DNA of 64,000 bases from assembly GCF_001428435.1 (NCBI RefSeq), contig NZ_LMSO01000001.1, positions 1,441,297 to 1,505,296 of the forward strand, written 5' to 3'. Both the position numbers and the translations under genes were made by a program. Positions within the stretch are counted from its first letter, which is position 1. Every line of letters begins with the position of its first letter. Source of the DNA: Arthrobacter sp. Soil782. GTDB taxonomy: Bacteria; Actinomycetota; Actinomycetes; Actinomycetales; Micrococcaceae. Below are positions 25,595 to 33,884 of the stretch, piece after piece. The notes beneath the pieces are model-generated. The model saw nothing but the letters and a program-made list of their open reading frames with translations. It did no database searches and had not been told where the DNA came from.

Positions 25595-25682
25595 CGGAAG
25601 GTAAGGGATTCGAACCCTTGAGACGGGGTTACCGTCCACTGGTTTTCAAGACCAGCTCCTTCGGCCGCTCGGACAACCTTCC
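25595..25682 (-). tRNA. tRNA-Ser (anticodon TGA)
   Basis: Acceptor GGAAGGT is complementary to the 3' ACCTTCC. The anticodon stem CTGGT / ACCAG closes CTTGAAA (anticodon TGA), with a long variable arm. CCA is not encoded. It decodes UCA and related codons. Confidence 0.96.
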
Positions 25683-25760
25683 ATACGGGGAATAGTGTTT
25701 CATGCAGAGCAGGCTGCACAAAACTCCAGGCAGCAGGGTGAGCTCCGGGAAAGGGAAATC

Positions 25761-26732
25761 ATGAGAGCAGTAGTGCTTCGCGAGTTCGGTGAGCCGGACG
25801 TTCTTCAGGTGGCCGATGTTGCGGCGCCCAGTCTCCAGGCCGGTGAGGTGCTGATCGACGTCGTCGCGGCCGGATTGAACCGCGCGGATGTGCAGCAGCG
25901 GTTGGGTGTCTACCCGCCGCCTCCCGGTGCCTCCGAGTATCCGGGCCTTGAGGTTTCCGGAAGGATCGCTGACCCGGGGGAGTCGGGCTTCCATCCGGGC
26001 GACGCCGTCGTCGCGCTCCTTGCGGGCGGCGGTTATGCCGAACAGGTGGCAGTCTCCGCCGGGCAGGTATTGCCCGTGCCCGCAGGCGTGGATCTCGTGG
26101 CCGCCGCCGCGCTACCCGAAGTGGCTGCGACGGTCTACTCCAACCTGGTCCTGGTTGCGGGTCTGCGCAACGGCGAAACCCTTCTCATTCACGGTGCTTC
26201 CGGGGGTATCGGGACTATGGCTATTCAGCTTGCACGCGCCCTGGGTGCCCGTACGATCGTGACTGCCGGAACGGCCGGCAAGCTCGATTTCGCCCGGTCA
26301 CTGGGCGCAGAGGTCTGCGTAAATTACCGGGAGCAGGATTTCGTTGCCGAGGTGGACGCAGCTACCGATGGGCGCGGTGCTGACGTGATTCTCGATGTTG
26401 TTGGCGCAAAATACCTCGGCCGCAACGTTGAGGCCCTGGCGATAGGAGGCCGCCTTGTGGTCATCGGACTGCAGGGTGGTGCAAAGGCCGAGATCAACCT
26501 CGGCTCGCTCATGGGAAAGCGTGCGTCCGTCACGGGAACCACGTTGCGCTCGCGGCCTGTGGAGGAGAAGGCGTCCATTCTGGCCGGGGTACGCGAGAAC
26601 GTCTGGCCGCTGATCTCCAACGGGTCCATTTCCGTGCCCGTTGACCGCACCTTTCCGCTCGCAGAAGTGGTTCAGGCGCATGAGTATTTCGACTCCGGGC
26701 AGCACACTGGAAAAGTGCTTCTGACGCTTTAG
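25761..26732 (+). CDS. Zinc-independent NAD(P)H-quinone oxidoreductase (MDR family)
   Basis: The 323-residue medium-chain dehydrogenase matches the quinone oxidoreductase branch: MRAVVLREFGEPDVL at the start, AGLNRADVQQRLGVYPPPPGASEYPGLEVSG, and the nucleotide-binding LIHGASGGIGTMAIQLA. The catalytic-zinc Cys is absent, as is usual for this branch. It probably reduces quinones or other electrophiles with NADPH. The ATG at 25761 follows GGGAAAGGGAAATC. A weak hairpin (CCGCTCA/TGAGCGG, 26735-26755) follows. Confidence 0.93.
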   Translation: MRAVVLREFGEPDVLQVADVAAPSLQAGEVLIDVVAAGLNRADVQQRLGVYPPPPGASEYPGLEVSGRIADPGESGFHPGDAVVALLAGGGYAEQVAVSAGQVLPVPAGVDLVAAAALPEVAATVYSNLVLVAGLRNGETLLIHGASGGIGTMAIQLARALGARTIVTAGTAGKLDFARSLGAEVCVNYREQDFVAEVDAATDGRGADVILDVVGAKYLGRNVEALAIGGRLVVIGLQGGAKAEINLGSLMGKRASVTGTTLRSRPVEEKASILAGVRENVWPLISNGSISVPVDRTFPLAEVVQAHEYFDSGQHTGKVLLTL

Positions 26733-26853
26733 TACCGCTCATTTGGCGTGAGCGGCGAATTCGATGCCGAGCGCAGACGGGGACACTAAGGCTGCTTTGT
26801 GGATTCCGGGCGGTGTGACAAGCTTGCTTTCACCTGAATTCCAAGGAGGAACC

Positions 26854-27093
26854 ATGGCCAAGCACAGGGCAGACGGCAAGCCGGACGGCGCAACGCACGG
26901 CAAGGACGAGGAGTCCGGTCTGGAGCGTGCCGCCGAGAGTTGGGCAGAGAACCTCGCCGACCAGGTGAACGACGGCGTGAAGAATAATCCGCACGACACC
27001 GCCAATGACGGGCCTGACCCACGGACGGACACGCACTCCAGCCTCAGCGAGGGATCCAACTCCCGTGACGGCCGGGACGACCCAACACACTGA
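26854..27093 (+). CDS. Small hydrophilic protein of unknown function
   Basis: This 79-residue protein starts right after a near-perfect ribosome binding site (AAGGAGGAACC). It is very polar, Asp/Asn/Gly/Ser-rich, with a short possible helix GLERAAESWAENLADQVNDGVKNN-like in the middle, and no membrane segment. It is likely disordered. I do not recognise a family. A 15-bp hairpin follows it. Confidence 0.7.
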   Translation: MAKHRADGKPDGATHGKDEESGLERAAESWAENLADQVNDGVKNNPHDTANDGPDPRTDTHSSLSEGSNSRDGRDDPTH

Positions 27094-27108
27094 ACGTCGG
27101 AATATAGT

Positions 27109-27152
27109 GCAGATCAGGCGGGTTTGACCGGGGTTGGACCCGCCTGATCTGC
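27109..27152. terminator. 15-bp perfect hairpin, terminator
   Basis: GCAGATCAGGCGGGT pairs with ACCCGCCTGATCTGC across a 14-nt loop, after the small hydrophilic gene. No T-run follows. Confidence 0.7.
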
Positions 27153-27198
27153 GCAAGACTCTCTGGCGCCCGCGAACTGCGCGTGGTTTGCTGGGGTG

Positions 27199-27453
27199 AT
27201 GACTGAGAACCTTCCAGAACACCTTCGTGAAGACATCGGCGCGTCCGGACCGGGCGCTGAATCCGAGGACGAGCACCTGCGTGAAGACGTCAACGTTCCG
27301 TCCGATGAGAATGATGGCGGCCCCGAATTCTCCGAAAGTCACTTCACTTCCGGGCAGCTCAACGCAGGCCAGCGTGTTCCGGGCGTGAGCCCCGGGGGCG
27401 AGTACAAGGAGGGCCGCGAGGAGGAGCTTGCGCACCGGGACGAGGCCGACTGA
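27199..27453 (+). CDS. Small acidic protein with a repeated EHLRED motif
   Basis: This 84-residue acidic protein (Glu/Asp-rich, no hydrophobic segment) has an internal repeat: PEHLREDIGAS near residue 6 and DEHLREDVNVP near residue 26. Translation may start at ATG 27199 or at the GTG just before it. The upstream CTGGGG is a weak ribosome binding site. It precedes the proteasome-activator gene by 38 bp and could be co-transcribed with it. No family recognised. Confidence 0.6.
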   Translation: MTENLPEHLREDIGASGPGAESEDEHLREDVNVPSDENDGGPEFSESHFTSGQLNAGQRVPGVSPGGEYKEGREEELAHRDEAD

Positions 27454-27491
27454 CACGCTTCGGCATACGTGCCGCATGAGAGCATGTTGCT

Positions 27492-28130
27492 ATGACCGAA
27501 CAGCAGCCCGAGCACCACAACGGCACTCCCGAGCATGCGTCGAAAGAGAGCCCGGTCCTGTCCGGAGAGCTGGACGCGGGGCGTGGTCTTCCGGAACAGA
27601 ACGACGACGGCGGCTCCCGCAGTGAAAAGACGCAGGGCACCAAACTGACTGAACTGGTGGACGAGCCCGCCAAGGTCATGCGCATCGGTACCATGCTCAA
27701 GCAGTTGCTCGAGGAGGTGCGCAGCGCTCCCTTGGATGACGCCGGGCGCAGCCGACTGGCCGAAATCCATGAGCGGTCCGTGCGTGAGCTCGAGGACGGA
27801 CTCGCACCGGAACTGGTCGAGGAACTGCAGCGGATCAACCTTCCGTTCACGGAAGACTCTGTCCCAACCGATGCCGAACTGCGCGTTGCACAGGCACAGC
27901 TGGTCGGATGGCTGGAGGGTCTCTTCCACGGTATCCAAACCGCGCTCGCCGCTCAGCAGATGGCCAATCAGCAGCTGGCCGCGCAACTGCAGTTGAAGCA
28001 ACTGCCGCCCGGCACCGTCATTGCCCCGGGCGTGGTGGTCGGCGATGACGGTGAACCGAAACGTGCTCCCGGAGTGCGGCCCGGTTCCCCCCAGGTTCCG
28101 GACACCCACGGTCCGGGCCAGTACCTCTAG
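27492..28130 (+). CDS. bpa: Bacterial proteasome activator Bpa (PafE)
   Basis: The 212-residue protein matches the DUF2587/Bpa family: MLKQLLEEVRSAPLDDAGR, RELEDGLAPELVEELQRI, LPFTEDSVPTDAELRVAQAQLVGWLEGLFHGIQTALAAQQM (helical core about residues 60-170). It ends in GQYL, the C-terminal motif that docks into the 20S proteasome and opens its gate. The family forms dodecameric rings and allows ATP-independent degradation of unfolded proteins. The first 50 residues are polar and probably disordered. The proteasome genes are not in this window. The next gene starts 6 bp downstream. Confidence 0.94.
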   Translation: MTEQQPEHHNGTPEHASKESPVLSGELDAGRGLPEQNDDGGSRSEKTQGTKLTELVDEPAKVMRIGTMLKQLLEEVRSAPLDDAGRSRLAEIHERSVRELEDGLAPELVEELQRINLPFTEDSVPTDAELRVAQAQLVGWLEGLFHGIQTALAAQQMANQQLAAQLQLKQLPPGTVIAPGVVVGDDGEPKRAPGVRPGSPQVPDTHGPGQYL

Positions 28131-28136
28131 ACGCGC

Positions 28137-28595
28137 GTGGCACTTTTTGCGGCGGCCCGACAGGGCCGCAAGGATGACGCGGAGCTCGGTACGGGAGTGT
28201 GGCGGCGCGCGCATGACCGCTTTCGGCGCGGGCTTGACCGGTACCACCAGATTCTTGAGGGCGTTGAGGATGACGCCGTCTATAACGAGTTGGCGGGTTT
28301 CGCCAATCAGCTTGCCCAATTGCTGCCGCGCGTGCGCGAGTGCTGCGTCACCGCGCAGGCTCAACATCCGAGCGAGGGGCTGGACATCCCCGGGGCCCTT
28401 CTTCAGGTACACCGTGCTCTGTCCCGCGCGGGCAACGCCCTGGCAACCACAGCGGAGGCGGCCGCGATGGCCCGCCTGGACGGCGAACGGTGGGGTATCG
28501 CGTCAGCCGGACTGGAGAACGTCCGGCGCCGGGCGGAAGTAGTCGCTGAGGACGTCATCGAAGCTGAACGCTTGCTGTCAGTTCCCGGTCAATAG
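28137..28595 (+). CDS. Conserved helical protein of unknown function, coupled to bpa
   Basis: The 152-residue protein starts with a GTG 6 bp after the bpa stop, without a ribosome binding site, so translational coupling is likely. It appears nearly all-helical, with many Ala, Arg and Glu residues, a Cys pair near residue 68 (RVRECCVT) and long amphipathic stretches, and has no signal or membrane segment. Its position suggests a role linked to the proteasome activator, but that is guilt by association only. Confidence 0.7.
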   Translation: MALFAAARQGRKDDAELGTGVWRRAHDRFRRGLDRYHQILEGVEDDAVYNELAGFANQLAQLLPRVRECCVTAQAQHPSEGLDIPGALLQVHRALSRAGNALATTAEAAAMARLDGERWGIASAGLENVRRRAEVVAEDVIEAERLLSVPGQ

Positions 28596-28683
28596 CTACG
28601 TCAAGAGCAACCTGTCGGAATACTTGCCGTCGGGTGGAGGTTGCCACCATTCGACAAGAGCAAACAGTCACCGAAAGGGATAC

Positions 28684-29523
28684 ATGAGTACCTCACCAAA
28701 CCTGACGTTCAACGACGGCCGCACCATTCCCCAGTTGGGTTACGGCGTGTGGCAGGTCGATGACGCAACGGCAGAGGACGTCGTCGGACGCGCTTTCAAG
28801 GCCGGCTACCGGCACATCGACACCGCGAAGATCTACGGCAATGAAGCAGGCGTGGGCCGCGCGATTGAAGCCTCGGGTCTCAGCCCCGAGGAACTGTTCA
28901 TCACCACCAAGCTGTGGAACGCCGATCAGGGGTATGAGAGCACCCTCCAGGCATTCGAGGAGTCCATGCAGCGGCTGGGCCTCGAAACACTCGACCTCTA
29001 CCTGATTCATTGGCTCCAGCCGAAGCAGGGCAAGTATGTGGACACGTGGAAGGCGCTCGTTGAACTGCAGAAGCGCGGCCGCGTCCATTCAATCGGTGTC
29101 TCCAACTTCACGGTCGAAGCACTGCAGGAAATCATTGACGCAACCAGCGTCGTGCCGGCAATCAACCAGGTCGAGACCCACCCGTACCTGAATCAGGCCG
29201 AACTGCGCGCCTTCGAGGCGGACAAGGGAATCCTCCACGAGTCCTGGTCCCCGCTCGGTTCCGGCAAGGGCCTGCTTGAGGATCCGGTGCTCGCCGGTAT
29301 CGCAGAAAAGTTGGGCGCCACTCCGGCGCAGGTTGTGATTGCGTGGCACCTCGCACTTGGGCTCGTTGTCATCCCGAAGTCGGTGACGGAGTCGCGCATC
29401 ATCGAAAACTGGGGTGCGCTCGAGGTCTCGCTGAGCGAAGAGGACATTGAGGCAATTAACGGCCTCGACAAGGGTGAGAGCGGCCGTATCGGCGCCAATC
29501 CCGCAACGGCTGACTTCGCCTGA
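28684..29523 (+). CDS. Aldo/keto reductase (2,5-diketo-D-gluconate reductase-like)
   Basis: This 279-residue enzyme has the aldo/keto reductase tetrad: Asp46 and Tyr51 (GYRHIDTAKIYGNE), Lys76 (ITTKLW) and His109 (YLIHWL). The NADPH-binding IPKSVTESRIIENW is near the C-terminus. Length and motifs match the prokaryotic AKR5-like group, which reduces diverse carbonyls. GAAAGGGA upstream supports the ATG at 28684. A 21-bp hairpin follows. Confidence 0.93.
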   Translation: MSTSPNLTFNDGRTIPQLGYGVWQVDDATAEDVVGRAFKAGYRHIDTAKIYGNEAGVGRAIEASGLSPEELFITTKLWNADQGYESTLQAFEESMQRLGLETLDLYLIHWLQPKQGKYVDTWKALVELQKRGRVHSIGVSNFTVEALQEIIDATSVVPAINQVETHPYLNQAELRAFEADKGILHESWSPLGSGKGLLEDPVLAGIAEKLGATPAQVVIAWHLALGLVVIPKSVTESRIIENWGALEVSLSEEDIEAINGLDKGESGRIGANPATADFA

Positions 29524-29582
29524 TCGTTTCCCTCGGTTGACCCGAATGACTCGATCGCCGCGGCGGTAGGTCATTCAAACTA

Positions 29583-29628
29583 GTGCAGGCACTGCATGCG
29601 TTGCCTTCAACGCATGCAGTGCCTGCAC
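29583..29628. terminator. 21-bp perfect hairpin with 4-nt loop
   Basis: GTGCAGGCACTGCATGCGTTG and its exact reverse complement are separated by CCTT. It is followed on the plus strand by CGTTTTG, giving a strong intrinsic terminator for the aldo/keto reductase. Confidence 0.88.
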
Positions 29629-29652
29629 CGTTTTGTGAGAAGAATAGTGCCC

Positions 29653-30699
29653 ATGGACAGCGACATTGTGAACCTTCTGATCGGGACCTACGCGAGCGAC
29701 GGCGCCGAGCCGGGATCCGGTGAAGGCATCTGGCGTGTAACCCTGGACCGGCGCAGCGGCGCACTGAGCGGCGATCACCTCATCACGACGACGACGGCGC
29801 CATCTTTCCTCGCACTCCACCCTTCCGGAAACATGCTTTATGCAGTCCAGGAGACAGAGCAGGGCCAAGTGAGCGCGTTCAGCGTGCAGGGCGAAAATCT
29901 GTTACTTCAAGCCACAGTGCCGACCGGTGGCTCGTTCCCGTGTCACCTCCTCGCCTTCAACGACGCACTGTGGGTTGCCAACTACGGTGATGGCGTGGTC
30001 AGCCGCCTGGACCTGAACGCCGACGGCGAGCCGACGGGAATGCCTGCCGTGTACCGGAACTCCGGTTCGGGACCCAACAGTGAACGGCAGGAAGGGCCCC
30101 ACGCCCACTTTGTTCATGACACCGGCGACGGGTCCGTCTGGGTAAGTGACCTCGGAACTGATGAGATCCGTCGATTCACTGTGTCCGGGCCGGACGGCCT
30201 TGCGGCCGTGCTGCCGCCGGCCACAGGCCCACGGCACCAGGCAGCGCTGCCGGGCGGCGCCGTCGTCGTTGTCGGTGAACTGGACTCCCGCCTGCATGTT
30301 CTGGCCTCTGACGGGAGTGGATCGATCCTCTCGAGCGTGGCCGCGCTCGCAACGCCGGTGCCATCCGGGCAGCCGAGCCAGCCCTCGCATATCGATGTCG
30401 GAGTTTCCCCGGCCACACGAAACCTACTGTATGCAGCAACCAGAGGGCCCGATGTCCTGGCCGTGTTTGCGGTGGAAGACGGCCAGGCGCTCAGGCATCT
30501 CTCGGACACACCGACCGGCGGCGCGTGGCCGCGGCATTTCGCGGTGGTACCCACCAGTGATGATGGCGCGGACTTCATTGTGGCGGCGAACCAGTACTCG
30601 TCAACGCTCGATGTGCTGCGCGTGGACGGCGTTGGTCACGCTGAGCAGGTGTATTCCCTCGGGCTGCCGGTTCCCGCCTGCGTCATCCACGGCGCCTGA
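29653..30699 (+). CDS. Lactonase family seven-bladed beta-propeller (6-phosphogluconolactonase YbhE type)
   Basis: The 348-residue protein has the family pattern: LLIGTYAS at the start, APSFLALHPSGNMLYAVQE, SFPCHLLAFNDALWVANYGDG, GPHAHFVHDT, and repeated propeller blades with GPRH and WPRHFAV. Family members hydrolyse 6-phosphogluconolactone or related lactones; others are of unknown function. No signal peptide is present, so it is cytosolic. The ATG at 29653 has GAGAAGAA upstream. The amylosucrase gene follows after 18 bp, so the two likely form an operon. Confidence 0.88.
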   Translation: MDSDIVNLLIGTYASDGAEPGSGEGIWRVTLDRRSGALSGDHLITTTTAPSFLALHPSGNMLYAVQETEQGQVSAFSVQGENLLLQATVPTGGSFPCHLLAFNDALWVANYGDGVVSRLDLNADGEPTGMPAVYRNSGSGPNSERQEGPHAHFVHDTGDGSVWVSDLGTDEIRRFTVSGPDGLAAVLPPATGPRHQAALPGGAVVVVGELDSRLHVLASDGSGSILSSVAALATPVPSGQPSQPSHIDVGVSPATRNLLYAATRGPDVLAVFAVEDGQALRHLSDTPTGGAWPRHFAVVPTSDDGADFIVAANQYSSTLDVLRVDGVGHAEQVYSLGLPVPACVIHGA

Positions 30700-30717
30700 A
30701 AGGTTGGGTCTGGAAGG

Positions 30718-32658
30718 ATGGACGCGAAACTGCCCGCGGCTGAAGAGGTGCTCATGGATAATCAGAATCTGGACAGCGTGTTCACGCAGGTTCGGGACGT
30801 TGTGCGCTCGGATGCTGAGCTGGACGGGCCGAGCTGGGTCGACTACAACCGTCGCTTCGATACCCATTTTCCGGTGCTGTACCGGCTCTTCGAGTCGCTC
30901 TACGGGGACAGGGATGACTGGCTGGACCAGCTCACCCGGTTGGTGCTCCTGACCGCACGATCCTGGGCATCCCGCACGCCCGAGCTGAAGCTGATTGACG
31001 AACAGCAGGAGCGGGAACCCACGTGGTTCCTGTCCGAGGAGATGCTGGGAGGGGTCTGCTACGTCGACAGGTATGCCGGGAACCTTGATGGCGTGCGCAA
31101 GCGCATCCCGTACTTCAAGGAGTTGGGTCTCACCTACCTGCATCTGATGCCGCTGTTCCAGGCCCCGGAACCGCATTCCGACGGCGGCTATGCAGTTTCC
31201 AGCTACCGTCAGGTCAATCCGAATCTGGGCACAATGGCGGAGCTCCGCGAACTGGCTGCGGAGCTCCGGAGTGTTGGCATCAGCCTCGTGGTCGATTTCA
31301 TCTTCAACCACACCGCCAACGAGCACGACTGGGCGCGCAAGGCAGCCCAGGGAGATCCCCACTACAGCAACTACTACTGGATCTTCCCCGACCGCACCAT
31401 GCCGGACGCGTTCGAGGCGAACGTGAGGGAAATCTTCCCGGACGACCACCCAGGTTCCTTCGTCCAACTCGATGATGGCCGCTGGGTCTGGTCGACCTTC
31501 CATAGCTATCAGTGGGACCTGAACTACTCGAATCCTGACGTGTTCCGCGCAATGGCTGAGGAGATGCTCTTCCTGGCCAACCAGGGCATTGGCATCCTGC
31601 GTATGGACGCCGTCGCGTTCATCTGGAAAGAACTTGGCACCTCATGCGAGAACCTGCCGCAGGCTCACCTCCTCCTGCAGGCCTTCAACGCTGTCTGCCG
31701 GCTGGCGGCGCCGTCGTTGCTCTTCAAGTCCGAGGCTATCGTGCACCCGGATCAGGTGGCCGAGTACATCGCTCCGGGAGAGTGTCAGCTCTCCTACAAT
31801 CCCCTGCAGATGGCGTTGATCTGGGATTCGATGGCTACCCGGGACGTCTCGCTGCTTTCGCAGGCGCTGGAGCGGCGGCACAACCTGCCGGACGGTACGT
31901 CCTGGGTGAATTACGTTCGGAGCCACGATGACATCGGGTGGACTTTCGCCGACGAGGACGCCGCCGAGCTCGGGATCAACGGGTTTGAACACCGTCGGTT
32001 CCTCAACTCCTTCTACGTCAACCGCTTCGCGGGCAGCTTCGCCCACGGTGTTCCCTTCCAGGACAACCCCAAGACCGGAGACTGCCGGATTTCAGGTACG
32101 ACGGCGTCGCTTTTGGGTATGGAGCAGGAACAGTCCGCTGCTGTTGAGCGAATTATGCTTGCGCATTCGATCATCCTGAGCACGGGTGGTGTTCCGCTGA
32201 TCTACCTGGGAGACGAAGTGGCGCAGGAGAACGATTACGCCTATGCCGGGGAAGCCGGACATGAGGACGATAGCCGTTGGGTCCACCGGCCGCGCTATCC
32301 CGCGGAGAGCTACGCGCGGAGAGCCGATTCGACGACGCCGGAGGGCACCTTGTATTCGGGGCTCGCAGAGCTCCTGTCGGTCCGGGCCGCCACCCCTGAG
32401 TTCGCCGGAACCCGCCTGATCGATTTTTTCACCGGGAACCGGCACGTGCTCGGGTACCAGAGGCCGGGTGATACGACAGTGGTGCTTGTGCTGGCGAATT
32501 TCGCTGATGATTGCCAGACGATCTCGGCCGAGACATTGTCGGGCTTCAACCCCACCGGCAGCAGAAACCTGGTCACCGGTGAGCACGTTGGGCTTGGCTC
32601 AGGAGTCCAGCTCGCTCCACGAAGCTTCCTGTGGCTCCGGGTTGCTCGCGCGTCCTGA
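30718..32658 (+). CDS. Amylosucrase (GH13_4)
   Basis: The 646-residue protein is recognisably an amylosucrase, which transfers glucose from sucrose to an alpha-1,4-glucan and releases fructose. Diagnostic segments include YFKELGLTYLHLMPLF, YQWDLNYSNPDVFRAMAEEM, GILRMDAVAFIWK with nucleophile Asp297, LLFKSEAIVHPDQV with acid/base Glu339, and NYVRSHDDIGWTFADEDAAE. The N-terminal helical domain of amylosucrases is present (DTHFPVLYRLFESLYG). There is no signal peptide. A start at ATG 30754 (MDNQNL) is an alternative. Its product would feed the glucan system near the end of the window. Confidence 0.95.
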   Translation: MDAKLPAAEEVLMDNQNLDSVFTQVRDVVRSDAELDGPSWVDYNRRFDTHFPVLYRLFESLYGDRDDWLDQLTRLVLLTARSWASRTPELKLIDEQQEREPTWFLSEEMLGGVCYVDRYAGNLDGVRKRIPYFKELGLTYLHLMPLFQAPEPHSDGGYAVSSYRQVNPNLGTMAELRELAAELRSVGISLVVDFIFNHTANEHDWARKAAQGDPHYSNYYWIFPDRTMPDAFEANVREIFPDDHPGSFVQLDDGRWVWSTFHSYQWDLNYSNPDVFRAMAEEMLFLANQGIGILRMDAVAFIWKELGTSCENLPQAHLLLQAFNAVCRLAAPSLLFKSEAIVHPDQVAEYIAPGECQLSYNPLQMALIWDSMATRDVSLLSQALERRHNLPDGTSWVNYVRSHDDIGWTFADEDAAELGINGFEHRRFLNSFYVNRFAGSFAHGVPFQDNPKTGDCRISGTTASLLGMEQEQSAAVERIMLAHSIILSTGGVPLIYLGDEVAQENDYAYAGEAGHEDDSRWVHRPRYPAESYARRADSTTPEGTLYSGLAELLSVRAATPEFAGTRLIDFFTGNRHVLGYQRPGDTTVVLVLANFADDCQTISAETLSGFNPTGSRNLVTGEHVGLGSGVQLAPRSFLWLRVARAS

Positions 32659-32667
32659 CAACCGCAA

Positions 32668-32703
32668 TGTGTACGAATGTACCCATAATGTGTACGCTTG
32701 TAC
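32668..32703. promoter_or_regulatory. Two repeated TGTAC-type operator boxes
   Basis: TGTGTACGAATGTAC (32668-32682) and TGTGTACGCTTGTAC (32689-32703) are direct copies 21 bp apart, each built of GTAC-N4-GTAC. They end 2 bp before the acetyltransferase ATG and likely bind the TetR regulator encoded two genes on. Confidence 0.7.
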
Positions 32704-32705
32704 GC

Positions 32706-33284
32706 ATGCAGAACTATTTCGAGGGTGATTCCAGAACGAACAAGGAGCGGATGCTCTCCGGTGATCTGTACATCGCCGACGATCCCGACCTCGCTGCCGG
32801 CCACCAAAGGGCAGTCAAGCTGGCCCACGACTACAACGAGGCGTACGCCCAGGACGTCGATTCCGCGCGGCCGATCCTCGAATCCCTCATTGGCCAGCTT
32901 GGCGAAGGTGCCCACATTCGGCCGCCGCTCGCCGTGGACTATGGCACGTATATCACCATCGGCGCCGGTACCTTCATCAACTGCAACTTCACCGCGCTTG
33001 ACGTCGCTCCCATTGTCATCGGCCGGGACTGCCAGATCGGCCCGAGCGTTCAGCTGTTGACTCCCACTCATCCGGTCGAGGCGCAGCCGCGTCGCGACAA
33101 GCTCGAAGCGGCCCTTCCCATCACTATCGGGGACAATGTATGGCTCGGTGGCGGGGCTATTGTGCTGCCGGGAGTGACGATTGGTGAGAACAGCGTCATT
33201 GGTGCCGGCGCCGTCGTCACGAAGGATGTTCCGGCGAATGTCGTCGCCGTGGGGAATCCTGCCCGCGTGATTCGGAAGATCTGA
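32706..33284 (+). CDS. Sugar O-acetyltransferase (maltose/galactoside acetyltransferase family)
   Basis: The 192-residue protein is a left-handed beta-helix hexapeptide-repeat acetyltransferase of the Maa/LacA type: N-terminal MLSGDLYIADDPDL, HIRPPLAVDYGTYITIG, then ALDVAPIVIGRDCQIGPSVQLLTPTHP with the catalytic His, and LGGGAIVLPGVTIGENSVIGAGAVVTKDVP. It transfers acetyl from acetyl-CoA to sugars, perhaps to detoxify non-metabolisable ones. No ribosome binding site; operator boxes reach almost to the ATG. TetR follows after 4 bp. Confidence 0.93.
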   Translation: MQNYFEGDSRTNKERMLSGDLYIADDPDLAAGHQRAVKLAHDYNEAYAQDVDSARPILESLIGQLGEGAHIRPPLAVDYGTYITIGAGTFINCNFTALDVAPIVIGRDCQIGPSVQLLTPTHPVEAQPRRDKLEAALPITIGDNVWLGGGAIVLPGVTIGENSVIGAGAVVTKDVPANVVAVGNPARVIRKI

Positions 33285-33288
33285 CCGC

Positions 33289-33843
33289 ATGAGCCAGCGA
33301 AGGCATGATCCGGAGCGGCGGGACCGGATCATCGACAGCGCATTGGCCACCATCGCCGAACATGGCGTAGCGGGCACCACGCACCGCAAGGTGGCGAAGC
33401 ATGCCGATGTACCGCTTGGGTCCATGACGTACCACTTCGCAGACATGGATGAGCTGCTCCGCGAGGCTTTCACGCGCTACGCCAAGCGCATCGCCCGGCG
33501 TTTTGCTGACCGCTTGGCAGCTGTCTCCGGCACCGACCAGCTGGTGGCTGCGATTGCCGATCTTGTGCATCACGACCTCAGCGAGAGTCCCGAGGATGTG
33601 GTCCTCACCCTCGAGCTGTACACGCTGGCTGCGCGAAAGCCGGACTTCCGGCGGATCACCCACGACTGGATGGAGCAGAGCCGGGCCGTCCTTGAGCGGC
33701 ACATGGACGCTACCGCGGCATTCGAGGTGGATGCGCTGATTGAAGGGTTGTTCATCCACGTGAGCCTTGACCAGCAGCCCCGCTCCCGGGCAGGCACCGA
33801 ACGGGCGGTTCGCCGCTTCCTCACCGAGGCGCCCGTGCGCTGA
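33289..33843 (+). CDS. TetR family transcriptional regulator
   Basis: The 184-residue protein has an N-terminal TetR helix-turn-helix: RDRIIDSALATIAEHGVAGTTHRKVAKHADVPLGSMTYHF. The C-terminal ligand-binding part is all-helical and typical in length. It sits between an acetyltransferase (4 bp upstream) and an MFS exporter (about 40 bp downstream), so it probably represses this operon through the TGTAC boxes. The inducer is unknown but is likely a small compound exported or acetylated by its partners. Confidence 0.92.
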   Translation: MSQRRHDPERRDRIIDSALATIAEHGVAGTTHRKVAKHADVPLGSMTYHFADMDELLREAFTRYAKRIARRFADRLAAVSGTDQLVAAIADLVHHDLSESPEDVVLTLELYTLAARKPDFRRITHDWMEQSRAVLERHMDATAAFEVDALIEGLFIHVSLDQQPRSRAGTERAVRRFLTEAPVR

Positions 33844-33884
33844 ACGTGCCCCCGATCACCAGAACCATCTCGAGAAAGACGCTC

